From contig CAYFLR010000035.1 of NCBI GenBank assembly GCA_964343805.1, positions 1 through 60,452 on the forward strand: a stretch of 60,452 nt of DNA. The letters are read 5' to 3'. Positions 1-9,234 of the stretch are shown piece by piece. The DNA is from CAYFLR01 sp964343805 (lineage in GTDB: Bacteria > Bdellovibrionota_B > Oligoflexia > CAYFLR01). Numbering within the stretch: position 1 is the first letter of the stretch; each line of letters starts with the position of its first letter. The notes under the pieces are model-generated. The model was not told the DNA's origin and ran no database searches. It was given only the letters and a program-made list of their open reading frames with translations. The translations under genes and the position numbers were made by a program.

Positions 1-2
1 GT

Positions 3-1415
3 ATCCCGGTGCCATCCATCTACTTGATATTGGGGCAAGGAGATTCTATTAATGCCATTGCCATTGGGAGTTCGGTGAATAATGCTATGATTGCTGTGAC
101 TAAGGGGGCTATAAATAATCTAAATAGAGATGAATTACAGGGATTGATTGCCCATGAACTGAGTCATATTGTCAATGGTGATATGCGTATGAATATGCAA
201 TTGATGGGGGTATTGCATGGGATTTTGATCTTTCATACCTTTGGCAGCAAAGTCATAGAGTATGTGGATAAAGCTGAAAAAGAAAAAAGAGAAAAGGTTA
301 TGCCGCCCATCGCAGTCATTATAATGTCCGTGTTTTTTAAGAAAATTGGTTTTATTGGTTATCAAGTTGGGCTCTATTTTAAAAGTAAGATTAATGAGGA
401 AAGGGAACTTTTAGCCGATGCTTCCGCTGTGCAATTCACTCGAAATAATGCCGTATTTGATGCATTAGAAAAGGTCGCTAAAAAAGGCTCTTTAATTGAA
501 AACAGTGTTGGAAAGGAAGCCAGTCATATGTTCTTTGCAGAAAGTGTTTCCACTCCAAGTTTTCCTACCCATCCCTCTCTTCATTACCGTAAAGGCTTTC
601 GGGATCGAATAAATCTAGAAAATCTGGATGCTTCAAACCCTGAAAATAAACTTCGCTCTAGTCTCTCACAAAGACATCTCCAACTCTATAATCAACTTCC
701 TTCGCCCCTTAAAAAACTGATTCAAGATCCTCTCGGAGCCAGTGTAGCCATTTACTTATTATTTTTAGATGAAGATCAAAAGATCTGTGAAAAGCAATTA
801 ACCCAACTAGAGCTTTATTGTCAGCCGCCTGTTTATGAAGAGTTGATGAAAGCGGTGAAAGAAGGGGTTAAATGCCCTGCAGAGCAACGGATGAACATTC
901 TCTTATTATCCAGTCGGTGTATAAGAAAATTAAGTCCCAATCAAAGTGAAGAACTTTTATCCCATGTGGAAAAATTAATCCAGATGGACCAAAAGGTGGA
1001 TGTTTTTGAATTTATATTAGCCTCCATCTTATGGCATCATTTGAAAAGTAAATCATGGAAGAAAAAGTTGAGTGATCAATCACTATCCGCGGGAGAAGCT
1101 GGTTGTTATGTGCTTTCAATGATTGCTCAGATGGGGCATTCTTCTCAAAGTGAGATCACCAAAGCCTATTATCAGGGGAGAAAATTTCTAACACGGAAAG
1201 ACTTTGGTAAAGAGCACTTATTCAAATGGGATGCGAATCGGTTTGCTTCCGCTTTAAGTAGGCTAAGTCGGCTCAGTGAGAATAAACGAGAAAAAGTCAT
1301 TTTTGCAAGTATGCAAGTCATTAAATATGACAAAGAAATTACCTATCATGAATTAGAGATAATAGAAGCTGTTTCCCTGAGTATAGGGACACCTTTACCT
1401 CTTAACTTTGGATAA
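3..1415 (+). CDS. M48-family (HtpX-like) zinc metalloprotease, 5' truncated by window edge
   Basis: Membrane-associated zinc peptidase of the M48 family. The zinc motif HELSH lies at residues 49-53 counted from the GTG at 9. The third ligand is probably Glu133 in RELLAD, the usual M48 position. Hydrophobic stretches around residues 65-77 and 100-122 look membrane-embedded, as in HtpX. The frame stays open to base 3, and the residues before the GTG (Ile-Pro) continue the family pattern before PSIYLI, so the true N-terminus with its first transmembrane helices lies outside the window. About 300 residues after the protease core match nothing I recognise; they are helical and charged. Family is secure; substrate (membrane-protein quality control by analogy) is inferred. 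Confidence 0.85.
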   Translation: MPVPSIYLILGQGDSINAIAIGSSVNNAMIAVTKGAINNLNRDELQGLIAHELSHIVNGDMRMNMQLMGVLHGILIFHTFGSKVIEYVDKAEKEKREKVMPPIAVIIMSVFFKKIGFIGYQVGLYFKSKINEERELLADASAVQFTRNNAVFDALEKVAKKGSLIENSVGKEASHMFFAESVSTPSFPTHPSLHYRKGFRDRINLENLDASNPENKLRSSLSQRHLQLYNQLPSPLKKLIQDPLGASVAIYLLFLDEDQKICEKQLTQLELYCQPPVYEELMKAVKEGVKCPAEQRMNILLLSSRCIRKLSPNQSEELLSHVEKLIQMDQKVDVFEFILASILWHHLKSKSWKKKLSDQSLSAGEAGCYVLSMIAQMGHSSQSEITKAYYQGRKFLTRKDFGKEHLFKWDANRFASALSRLSRLSENKREKVIFASMQVIKYDKEITYHELEIIEAVSLSIGTPLPLNFG

Positions 1416-1511
1416 GGTGAGTCAGCTCATCACTTCGGATGTTCTATTTACAGCCAATTAGAGTTCATGTAAGATCGAGCTTTCTAAACTAATCACCAGC
1501 AAGGGGGATTT

Positions 1512-2867
1512 GTGAGTCAGCTATTTAAAATGAAAAACTGGATAATATTATTTGTACTGATAAGTTCTTTTACTCTGAGCTGCTCCTCCAAAGATGAAGA
1601 CAAGGAAGAGGGTGAGAACAGCGATGAGGCTGCGGCTAATACTTTGGCCATTAATATACCGGTGGATGTAACACCTGAATCTATCGCTGCTTTACCCACC
1701 ATTAATGAACCGGGTAAGGCCAACCCGGAAGAATTAGATGCCTCCACTTTGGATATTGGAACTAACTTAGTTGGGGGACTTGTTTCCTCTAACAGCAATA
1801 GTAACAATCCAAGCTCGAGCATGCATTCCATAGGGGATCCAGTGAACGTGCTTAGTCTCCAGGGATTCTTTGCTTTTGAATGTTGGGGGAGAGCGGGAAA
1901 TATTTCCCATGACCAGCCTTTTTATGTTTATTGTCCTAAGGCCATTGCCGACAAAGTGAATCAGACGTGGATCCCTGCAGTGAAGGCCAGTAAAACTAAA
2001 AGTGGTATGAGCTCTATGGGGCCCTATCAATTTAGCAGCTTTTCCATATTAGGCATGGTGTTTACCTCTGAGATCTTGGCAAAATATGCTTATTCCAAAG
2101 AGGGAGAGGCAAAGGTGGTCAAACCTGAATCCATTTCCTTTGCCGCAGGAAAAGATTATAAGCAAAACGCCATAACTGAGAAAGGAGATCCGGATAAGTA
2201 CCTTATCCCTATCCAAGGTATTTATAACAGATATTTCACTGAGGGCTGGAAGCACTATCTCTATAATGGAGACGCCAAAAAAGACGGAAGATATAGTGTG
2301 ATTCCCTGGCATAAGGGGGGAACCATGGGAGGAGGCGGATTACAATCCTATATGACAGTAGAAAAAGATGGCAAAACGGCTCGAATTTACGCGGTGAATC
2401 AAGTATTGTCTTCCTCTAACTCTCCTGATGAGGGGGCAAGAATGATTCTGCTTATCAATTTTAAAACAGAGCAATTTCTAGCAAAACTAGGTAACGATCG
2501 AGGAAAATACGGAACCATCATTGCAGGCAAAGGAGGCTTTGACATCGAAAAGGGGGTTTGGAAAGAGGGAGCCTATTTTGCTGAACACTTTCACAATGGA
2601 CATCAAGCATTCAAAGCCTGTGTAGATAATAAAACAGCCACCATTATCGGTTTAGATACCAAAGCCGAGAAGTGTCAATTTGTGGCTGACTTTTTTGATA
2701 AAACCAAAACCTTCAGTGCTGCTAAGTTTTTAGAATTGAATGATGTTGAAGAAAAAGATCTCACTGGTTTTCTCTCCTTTTTTGAGGATGCAGAACCCCT
2801 AGCTGATGAGCAGGTCCCGGAGGGAACGAAAGATGTGGCTAATATTTTTGATCAGGTAACTTTTTAA
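1512..2867 (+). CDS. hypothetical lipoprotein
   Basis: Exported lipoprotein of unknown function, 451 aa. The signal peptide ends in lipobox FTLSC, followed by an acidic spacer (KDEDKEEGENSDE) typical of mature lipoproteins. The GTG start at 1512 is chosen because AAGGGGG lies about 5 bases upstream; an ATG six codons downstream (1530) is the alternative. The mature protein has Gly/Ser/Asn-rich segments, a few cysteines (around FECWGR and VYCPK) and a run of aromatic residues, but no domain I can name. A GNAT gene follows 25 bases later and may be cotranscribed. Confidence 0.8.
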   Translation: MSQLFKMKNWIILFVLISSFTLSCSSKDEDKEEGENSDEAAANTLAINIPVDVTPESIAALPTINEPGKANPEELDASTLDIGTNLVGGLVSSNSNSNNPSSSMHSIGDPVNVLSLQGFFAFECWGRAGNISHDQPFYVYCPKAIADKVNQTWIPAVKASKTKSGMSSMGPYQFSSFSILGMVFTSEILAKYAYSKEGEAKVVKPESISFAAGKDYKQNAITEKGDPDKYLIPIQGIYNRYFTEGWKHYLYNGDAKKDGRYSVIPWHKGGTMGGGGLQSYMTVEKDGKTARIYAVNQVLSSSNSPDEGARMILLINFKTEQFLAKLGNDRGKYGTIIAGKGGFDIEKGVWKEGAYFAEHFHNGHQAFKACVDNKTATIIGLDTKAEKCQFVADFFDKTKTFSAAKFLELNDVEEKDLTGFLSFFEDAEPLADEQVPEGTKDVANIFDQVTF

Positions 2868-2892
2868 CTCGAAGCCCTAGAAGGAAGTTCTT

Positions 2893-3678
2893 ATGAAGGA
2901 AAATATAGATTGGTTAAAGAAAGGGATCTCCACCTTTCGATTCTATGGAGATAGACCCTCTTCCTTTCCAGAGAAATTTAGTTTTTATCATGTGAAGGGG
3001 TTTTTAGAACCAGAAACATCTCCTGTTTTTTTAAATCCTGGAGAGGAGCTTCACAAAGAGGATATTGAGTATTTGATGACTTATTTCAAGGATCACGCTT
3101 CCTCCTCTTATGATTCTAAGCTTCCTTACCTCAGTCTTTTAAATGATCTGAATGATCCTGCTTTGGACAGAGCTAATGAGGAAACTTTAAAAGCGGCGGG
3201 TTGGGAGATACTGCATGATGAGTGCATGAATATTTGGACCTGGGCTCGCCCTTTTAATTTACCCGAAGGGCTCCGATTAAAGATCACACCCTATCATGAT
3301 GATAAGAGCAAAGATGAGTTTGCTGAACTTGTCAAAGAGGGGTTTGATGTGGACCGCTCAGTATTAAAAGAGATGGAAGACAGGTTTCCTGATCATCTGA
3401 ATAAAACCTATCTCGTTTTGCTCTATGATAAAGAGGATCGTCTGCTCGCTGGGGGCTCTTGTCTCAATATTGAAGAGGCTTCGTTTCTTTATTGGGTGAC
3501 GGTGAAAAAAGAGTATCGGCGGAAAGGGTATTGGCGCTTATTACTTGCCGCCCGTCAGGTCATTACCCAAGGAGAGGATGTTTTCTGGATTAATACCACT
3601 TCAACCGCTCAGGTTAAGGCCAAAGGGGATCACTTTTTTAGCTATACCACTTGGATAAAGTCCTCTAGCTGTACATAG
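2893..3678 (+). CDS. GNAT-family N-acetyltransferase
   Basis: Probable cytoplasmic acyl-CoA-dependent N-acetyltransferase, 261 aa. The C-terminal part carries the GNAT core: a beta-strand (FLYWVTVKKEY) followed by the acetyl-CoA pyrophosphate loop RRKGYWRLLL. The N-terminal 110 residues have no recognisable motif, as in two-module GNATs with a degenerate first half. The ATG at 2893 has GAAGGAAG just upstream. The 3' end overlaps the 3' end of the convergent acyl-CoA ligase gene by 14 bases. Substrate unknown. Confidence 0.75.
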   Translation: MKENIDWLKKGISTFRFYGDRPSSFPEKFSFYHVKGFLEPETSPVFLNPGEELHKEDIEYLMTYFKDHASSSYDSKLPYLSLLNDLNDPALDRANEETLKAAGWEILHDECMNIWTWARPFNLPEGLRLKITPYHDDKSKDEFAELVKEGFDVDRSVLKEMEDRFPDHLNKTYLVLLYDKEDRLLAGGSCLNIEEASFLYWVTVKKEYRRKGYWRLLLAARQVITQGEDVFWINTTSTAQVKAKGDHFFSYTTWIKSSSCT

Positions 3679-5442
3679 AATCAATCGTCTCTTGATATTT
3701 TCCAGTGACAATGTGGCGTTTAATTTTAAACAGGTTGGTGAGTTCATCTCCCACTTCAAAGGGCTTTTCTATGATGCGAAACTCTTTCACCAATTCAAAT
3801 GATTTAAATCCAGTTTGAGCAGAGACATGAGTCTTGATTTCTTTTGCCAGGCGAGAGGTTAATCTGTCTTGATACTCTGGACTAGATGCCGAAAGCTCTT
3901 CTTCTTTTAACCAAGCTTCGATTCCATCTTCGTCTAAAACGATCAAAGCTCCTAGCTGCTTTTTATCTTGCCCTACCACCATATTTTGAGAGATGAGGGG
4001 AGACTGGTTGAGTGTATTTTCAATTGGAACTGGTTCGATATTTTCTCCTGAAGTGAGAACAATGGTATCTTTAGCACGACCGGTGAGTTTGAGAACGTTA
4101 TTGTGGGTGAGAATACCCATATCTCCAGTATTGATCCAGCCATCGATGATGGTTTTTTGGGTCTCTTCTGGGTTTTTATAATAACCTTTCATAATTTGAG
4201 GTCCTTTGGCATAAACCACGCCTTTCTGGCCACAGGGAACCACCTCGCTTTGGTTGTCTAAATTTCTTATTTGGATGATGGTTTCGGGCATCCAAACTCC
4301 TACTGAGCCTAGGATCTTGTTTTCAAAAGTTCTTGCGGTTATGGCAGATGTGGTTTCGGTCATCCCGTAGCCCTCTAAAACGGAAATACCAATGTCAGAA
4401 AAAAACTCATCAATGTGAAAGGGGAGAGCTCCACCTCCAGAAACAGTGGCTTTTAATTCACCGCCGAGGGTATTTCTTAAGGTGCGTGGGATGAAAGAAA
4501 GTAAGAGTGCGGGTATCAGCCATAAAAACCAATTGAAGGTATGGAAGAGAGATTTAATTAATTTCGCAGAGAAGGAATCTGGAAAGATTTGAAATTGATG
4601 TCCTCCAAAAAACCTTTCCGCCTCTTTCACCTGGTGACTGGCGTGAATGGCCAGTTTAAAAATGGTTCGTTTTGCAGGGGAGCTTTTGGTGATCTGATCC
4701 ATAATCTTCTGATATACAAATTCCCAGAGCCTGGGAGCAGAACCCATAAAGGTGGGTTTAACTGCTTGGAAATCCTTGGTAAGGTTTCTAATGTTGGTAT
4801 AGTAGGTTCCAGAGCCCATTCCTATACATACATATTCGATAGCTCGTTCGAAAATATGCCAAATAGGGAGGACGGATAAAGTGCGCTCGCGGTGGTCAAA
4901 TCCGTATACTTTGGGCACGGAATGAACAGGGTGCAGCATATTTTTGTGAGAGAGCATCACCCNNNNNNNNNNTTAGCAATTAAGTCAGAGAGGGCAAGGT
5001 CATTATCCGTGGCAACAAACCCTGGATCCATCACTATGACAGTGTCAATTTTCGGAATTTCTGATCTTAATTTTTCGAAGCGGGTCAGCATTTTCTGATT
5101 TTCGAGAAACACCATCTGGGCATCTGAATGATTCAGGATATAAATCATCTCTTGGTCGGTGATATCTGTCCCTCGGGGAACATCTGCTGCGCCATTCATG
5201 AGAATCGCCCAATCCGCCATCATCCATTCCATGCGATTGTCGGCTAAAATGGCTACATTTTGACCGGGTTCTAATCCCTGCTCGGCAAGGGAGGCTGCAA
5301 GCTTATAACTCATGTCATAAAACTCACTCCAAGTGGGACCGGTAAAGGGCTTATTGCGACCAGGTCGGGTTAGAAAGCAGGTTCCATTTCCAAAACGTTC
5401 TTTGGTTTGCTTAAAAAGTTGAGGTAGATTATCTATCTTCAT
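3665..5442 (-). CDS. long-chain fatty acid--CoA ligase (AMP-forming), interrupted by assembly gap
   Basis: Activates long-chain fatty acids to acyl-CoA via an acyl-adenylate. The gene reads from 5442 to the gap at 4963-4972, then on in another frame to 3665, so I treat it as one gene. The N-terminal part has the AMP-binding entry region (RNKPFTGPTWSEFYDM, NRMEWMMADWAILMNGA). After the gap come GVMLSHKNML, the YGMTETTS motif, INTGDMG and the hinge LTGRAKDTIVLTSGENIEP, the last typical of long-chain (FadD15/FAA-like) ligases. The P-loop TSGTTG-PKG that should precede MLSHKN is missing because the gap falls there; the true gap must be longer than 10 bases. A frameshifted pseudogene is less likely. 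Confidence 0.88.
4963..4972. other. assembly gap (10 N) in acyl-CoA ligase
   Basis: Ten Ns. The flanking reading frames differ, and about 25 family residues, including the ATP-binding P-loop, are absent, so the real gap is longer than 10 bases. Confidence 0.95.
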
Positions 5443-5675
5443 GATTCACTCCGGCTGAGGGTATAGCGTAGAATGGATTCGGCTGTTTGTCTCCAAACCC
5501 TTAGGAAAAAGACCCTTGGGTTCAGCAATACCTATCATGATAGAAATAAAAGTCAATGGTAAAGACTTGTTATAGTTCATGTAAATGGTTTTTTTATGTT
5601 GACATATCTAGTGAATTATGGAAAACACATAAAAATTAGAGTATAGATAATGATAATTAGATAATTGGAAAATTT

Positions 5676-6431
5676 GTGCTAAATCGGTCTGTGGGTCTTT
5701 TTTTTATATTATTTTTACTTTTCTCTTCACTTATTCAAGGAGAACCCTTAACAAAGCCTGGGTTTACTCTTATTTATCAATCGGATAAAAATAAAATTCC
5801 TACAAAATACGATCGTTACATCAAAATAAACTTGATCCTCACTCCATCGCGACTTGCATCTCGTGAGGTGTTATTGGAAGAAGTGGGGTATATGCAGCGA
5901 AAGCTGGATCCATGTGCCATTTTTATCTGGTTAGATCGAGTCTATTTAATTGAAGGGGGAAATGAGTTTAATTTTTGGGAAACCTTTTGGTTTAATGGGA
6001 ATAAATTGACCAATTGGGAAACCCATCTTTTTGGTTCGCATTTTCCAAATGAAAATCCAGCCATCATATGGGTGGAGAGTCTGAACTGGACCTTGGAGGG
6101 ACAGGGAACTTTGGCTTCAGCATACGCCCCTTTTCTATTGGAAGACAATTTATTAACTTCTGTATTTGAACAGCAATTCTTTATGAAGTATATGAAAGGG
6201 CATTCGATCATTGGCAGATACCGGGCTCCTTGGACCATGCTTCATGAGCTAGCACATGCTCTTTTTAATCTCCCTCATGTTTCTGATCCAGGTAATATAA
6301 TGCATAGTGGAGCCATGGCGGGGACTCCAGAGTATGATGATTTTATTTTAGTTACCCCTCTTGATCCCATTTTCAATGAAGAGCAATGTCAAACAGCGAG
6401 AGCCAAGTCCTATTTTAAGGTTCGGTTATGA
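5676..6431 (+). CDS. secreted metzincin-like zinc metalloprotease
   Basis: Exported zinc-protease-like protein, 251 aa, with an N-terminal signal peptide (residues 1-22; FFILFLLFSSLIQG). It has HELAH at residues 190-194, a third histidine at 201 and a Met-turn at 206-211 (GNIMHS), all metzincin hallmarks. The classical spacing is HExxHxxGxxH; here the third His is one residue further away and no Gly sits in the helix turn. Start GTG at 5676 is preceded by a weak GGA element only, so the start is moderately sure. The 3' end overlaps the convergent membrane-protein gene by 22 bases. Substrate unknown. Confidence 0.7.
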   Translation: MLNRSVGLFFILFLLFSSLIQGEPLTKPGFTLIYQSDKNKIPTKYDRYIKINLILTPSRLASREVLLEEVGYMQRKLDPCAIFIWLDRVYLIEGGNEFNFWETFWFNGNKLTNWETHLFGSHFPNENPAIIWVESLNWTLEGQGTLASAYAPFLLEDNLLTSVFEQQFFMKYMKGHSIIGRYRAPWTMLHELAHALFNLPHVSDPGNIMHSGAMAGTPEYDDFILVTPLDPIFNEEQCQTARAKSYFKVRL

Positions 6432-6793
6432 TTTCTTTTATCTCTAAAGTTTAAAATGATTGATATGATAAAGGCTCCTCCAAAGGAAAGACCTGTGAGC
6501 CAATCGATGAAAACCGCATTTGTATCCATTCCTGTTAATAAGTCCGCATAGTATTTTATATAGGATGCCGGAAGACCTGTTTCCCCTAATTCCTTTTTGA
6601 TATTCCAATGCCAATCAGTACAAGGGCAATAGCCGATTCCATACCATATTCCTAAGATGATCCAGGAGAAAGCTGTTAGAGATAGCAGTATGAGATTGGC
6701 TTTTCTTGTTTTTTGTAAGGCCCAACCAAAGAGGTTGAAAAAGATCAGCAGGGAATGAAAGAGGAGTAGCATGTAATCGAGGAATAAGAGCAT
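6410..6793 (-). CDS. small membrane protein, DUF2784-like
   Basis: Integral membrane protein of 127 aa with about four hydrophobic segments. The GYCPCTDWHW stretch after the second or third helix and the overall layout resemble the DUF2784 family of unknown function. The C-terminal tail is basic (RDKRNHNRTLK), suggesting a cytoplasmic end. It converges on, and slightly overlaps, the metzincin-like gene. I see no strong Shine-Dalgarno site; the start at 6793 is the one that begins directly in the first helix. Confidence 0.6.
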   Translation of the reverse strand: MLLFLDYMLLLFHSLLIFFNLFGWALQKTRKANLILLSLTAFSWIILGIWYGIGYCPCTDWHWNIKKELGETGLPASYIKYYADLLTGMDTNAVFIDWLTGLSFGGAFIISIILNFRDKRNHNRTLK

Positions 6794-6879
6794 AAGCTAT
6801 ATAATACAATGAAAGCCACATTGATTCTAGCGAGAATGAGCTGCTATAATGGCATCATAACCTTTAGTCAGAGTAACAA

Positions 6880-8106
6880 ATGATAAAATTTTTCCTTCTA
6901 ATTTGGGGCACAATAACCTTAGCTATTGCAGGTGGTAATATTTCTTTTGCCAGTGATAGTTGTGAAATTATTAAACAAGAGCATGGGCGTTTTTCCAATC
7001 CCTCACTGCAAATAGAGAAATCTGATCGATTCATTGCTTACATGGAAGCTCTCATTGAACAAAATGTACTGAAGGAAAAGCATATAGAAATTTTTGTGAG
7101 TGAATTAGAAAAAGGCAAAGTGATTAACCCTATTTCTGAAGTCGAAGCCTTATCCAACGCCACATTAAGTTTGCAATTTGAGGGATTAGCAAGTTTTTTA
7201 AAAGATCCCTCTCATTTAGATATAGGAAGGTTGATAGATTGGGCCAAACCGCGAGTAAGACGCGAGAAAAAAGAGAAAAAAGAGAAAGAAGTAGTGCGTT
7301 CGAAAACCGCCATGGCCACCTACCCAATACTTCTTGCTAAGGTGCAACCAGGAAAGTTTATGATGGGGAAACCTCATTGGGATGCTGAAGTTACCATTAC
7401 AAAGCCCTATTTTATCCAGTCCACCCAGGTGACACAATATCAGTATAGTTTGGTGATGGGAGAAAACCCTTCTCATTTTGTGAAGGGGGGAAATGCAATA
7501 TCGCTTAGCTTTCGCGGAAAATCAATAGAGATGCTCCCTGATCATCCGGTGGAGCGAGTCAACTCATCCGATGCGGAAGCTTTTATACAGCGGTTGAATA
7601 AATTGATTTTAGAAGAGGATCCTTTGGTTCGGACGATCCTTCCTAATCATAAACCGGGTTTAATTTATCGCCTGCCCACTGCCGCCGAATGGGAATTTGC
7701 GTTGCGTTATGGCGGAAGAAGCTCGCCTCCTTATCCTCTCGTGGATAAACCAGAAAAAATGACAGAGTATGGTTGGCTGCCAGAAAATGCAGAGAATACC
7801 ACTCATCCCGTGGGTGAGCTGAAACCGGTGATGGTGGGAGAATTTCCCGTTTATGACCCGGTGGGAAATGTGAGCGAATGGATGGGAACCCGTCATATGG
7901 GCAATGTGAGTGAATGGGCTAGGAATGTTAAACCAGAAAATGCCGCTGCTTTTTATAAAGATCCAGACCCTGGAACCATGGGGATGAGAGAGCTAAGGAC
8001 CAGTGATTACAAGCAAGGGGGCAACACCTATAGTTTTCGTGGTCAAGATGATTGGAATGGAAGATGGCCCACCATTGGATTTCGCTTAGCAGCCAGTTTG
8101 CCATAG
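6880..8106 (+). CDS. exported SUMF1/formylglycine-generating-enzyme-fold protein
   Basis: Protein of 408 aa with a signal peptide (about residues 1-24, ending near FAS) and a C-terminal SUMF1/FGE-sulfatase domain (about 145-408). Family landmarks are VQPGKFMMG, TQVTQYQYSLVMGENPS, HPVERVNSSDAEAFI, YRLPTAAEWEFALRYGG, DPVGNVSEW and TIGFRLA. The paired cysteines of true formylglycine-generating enzymes are not visible in the core, so a structural or binding role is more likely than catalysis. The GNVSEW motif is present twice, 12 codons apart (about residues 329-334 and 341-346), a short tandem duplication. A basic linker (KKEKKEKEVV) precedes the domain. An AraC-type regulator follows after 12 bases, so the two are probably cotranscribed. 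Confidence 0.8.
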   Translation: MIKFFLLIWGTITLAIAGGNISFASDSCEIIKQEHGRFSNPSLQIEKSDRFIAYMEALIEQNVLKEKHIEIFVSELEKGKVINPISEVEALSNATLSLQFEGLASFLKDPSHLDIGRLIDWAKPRVRREKKEKKEKEVVRSKTAMATYPILLAKVQPGKFMMGKPHWDAEVTITKPYFIQSTQVTQYQYSLVMGENPSHFVKGGNAISLSFRGKSIEMLPDHPVERVNSSDAEAFIQRLNKLILEEDPLVRTILPNHKPGLIYRLPTAAEWEFALRYGGRSSPPYPLVDKPEKMTEYGWLPENAENTTHPVGELKPVMVGEFPVYDPVGNVSEWMGTRHMGNVSEWARNVKPENAAAFYKDPDPGTMGMRELRTSDYKQGGNTYSFRGQDDWNGRWPTIGFRLAASLP

Positions 8107-8118
8107 GGAAAAATAGAA

Positions 8119-8547
8119 ATGCCAAAAGTAGATGAATTAGATGGATGCCTAGCGGCTGATCGTACCCATATCAATAAACGGGTAGAGCAAATTGGGTCAA
8201 AAAAAAGATCCACTCGAGTGGATCTCTATCGCAGAGCCTTAAAGCTCCGTCGTATGATTGATAATGAGGTGAGCATATCTCTTTCAACCAAGGAAATGGC
8301 AGCTATTGTGGGGGTGGCAGAATCCCATTTGAGTCGGGTATTCAAATCAATTTTTAACATACCTATTAAACAATACATTATTGAGAGAAGAATGGCTGAA
8401 GCAAGGCATTTACTATTAAATAGTGAAAAAAGTTTGATAGATATAAGTTTTACTATTGGCTATGAGAGTTATAATACTTTTTCCAACCTTTTTAAGACCG
8501 TTCATAAGATGGCGCCAGGAGAGTATCGAAAAAAATATAAAAATTAG
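8119..8547 (+). CDS. AraC-type helix-turn-helix transcriptional regulator
   Basis: DNA-binding protein of 142 aa made almost entirely of an AraC/XylS double helix-turn-helix domain (about residues 40-140). The first HTH holds STKEMAAIVGVAESHLSRVFK. The second carries ISFTIGYESYNTFSNLFK and the family signature end MAPGEYRK. There is no ligand-binding domain, only about 35 charged N-terminal residues. It sits 12 bases after the SUMF1-like gene and may control it. The target is not visible from sequence. Confidence 0.85.
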   Translation: MPKVDELDGCLAADRTHINKRVEQIGSKKRSTRVDLYRRALKLRRMIDNEVSISLSTKEMAAIVGVAESHLSRVFKSIFNIPIKQYIIERRMAEARHLLLNSEKSLIDISFTIGYESYNTFSNLFKTVHKMAPGEYRKKYKN

Positions 8548-8607
8548 CAGGATTCAATAGGACATTTTTAGCTAGGAGGAACTAAAGTAAGAGTCAAGGA
8601 GGACGTT

Positions 8608-9126
8608 ATGAAACAAAAATTACAACTTATTCTTTTTTTGACTTTAACTATGAATCTTTTTAACTCTTTAGGGAGGGCAGAAACCATGACACAACCACAA
8701 GCTAAACTTAATTTTGTATTCTTATTATGTAATGATGTGGATGAAATTATAAAATTTTACGGAGATATTCTCGGGCTTGAAGTTGAGGGTTCCAAAGAGT
8801 ATGGCTTTGCCTCAATCAAAGCGGGAATAGAAATCCTGTTCTTTGAAGGGGATTATCCCTTAGAGCCTCATAAGGAGTTCGCATGGCAGCCTGGTTATCA
8901 AGCCGCTTCAGGTCACTTAACCTCATTTAGTTTCTCTTTTCCCCTAGAGCAGTTTACAAAAGCCTATCAAAATGCCAAAGAGCATAAATCTCCCATGCTC
9001 TTTCCCAAACCTGAGTGGAGAAAAGATTCTTATTGGGGAATAACCATTCAAGATCCCATGGGAAATACCTTAGAACTTTATAGCATTCCTGAAACCAAGC
9101 CGGATTCACTTGAGTGGGCTGATTAA
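8608..9126 (+). CDS. exported VOC/glyoxalase-fold protein
   Basis: 172-aa protein with a vicinal-oxygen-chelate (glyoxalase/bleomycin-resistance) domain at about residues 30-165: LNFVFLLCNDVDEIIKFYGDILGLEV at the start and the terminal DPMGNTLELY strand with its metal-ligand Glu. A clear signal peptide precedes it (QLILFLTLTMNLFNSLGRAE), unusual for this mostly cytoplasmic fold. A second ATG follows the hydrophobic segment (MTQPQAK). The upstream site AAGGAGG at 8598-8604 favours the ATG at 8608. Substrate unknown. Confidence 0.75.
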   Translation: MKQKLQLILFLTLTMNLFNSLGRAETMTQPQAKLNFVFLLCNDVDEIIKFYGDILGLEVEGSKEYGFASIKAGIEILFFEGDYPLEPHKEFAWQPGYQAASGHLTSFSFSFPLEQFTKAYQNAKEHKSPMLFPKPEWRKDSYWGITIQDPMGNTLELYSIPETKPDSLEWAD

Positions 9127-9135
9127 TACTCTATT

Positions 9136-9165
9136 AATAAAAGTGCAAAAGCCCACTTTTTATTC
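9136..9165 (+). terminator. candidate Rho-independent terminator after the VOC gene
   Basis: ATAAAAGTG (9137-9145) pairs with CACTTTTTAT (9154-9163), followed by more T/A. The stem is AT-rich, so it is a weak candidate. It would separate the VOC gene from the acs operon. Confidence 0.4.
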
Positions 9166-9234
9166 TAGCATCCATCTCTTTTTTATGATTCTTTACCGGT
9201 GACTTTGGTCGAGATCATATTAATAGGAGATGGA

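Noticed and set aside
4957..5442. Acyl-CoA ligase as two genes or a frameshifted pseudogene
   Set aside because: The frame change coincides exactly with the N gap, and the missing P-loop implies missing sequence.
6615..6821. Overlapping - strand open frame at the start of the small membrane protein gene
   Set aside because: It is in a different frame from the DUF2784-like protein and its sequence has no family features.
9127..9234. Cobalamin or SAM riboswitch upstream of the acs operon
   Set aside because: Only about 110 bases are available, and I see neither a B12-box-like element nor SAM-type helices; just a weak terminator and a ribosome site.
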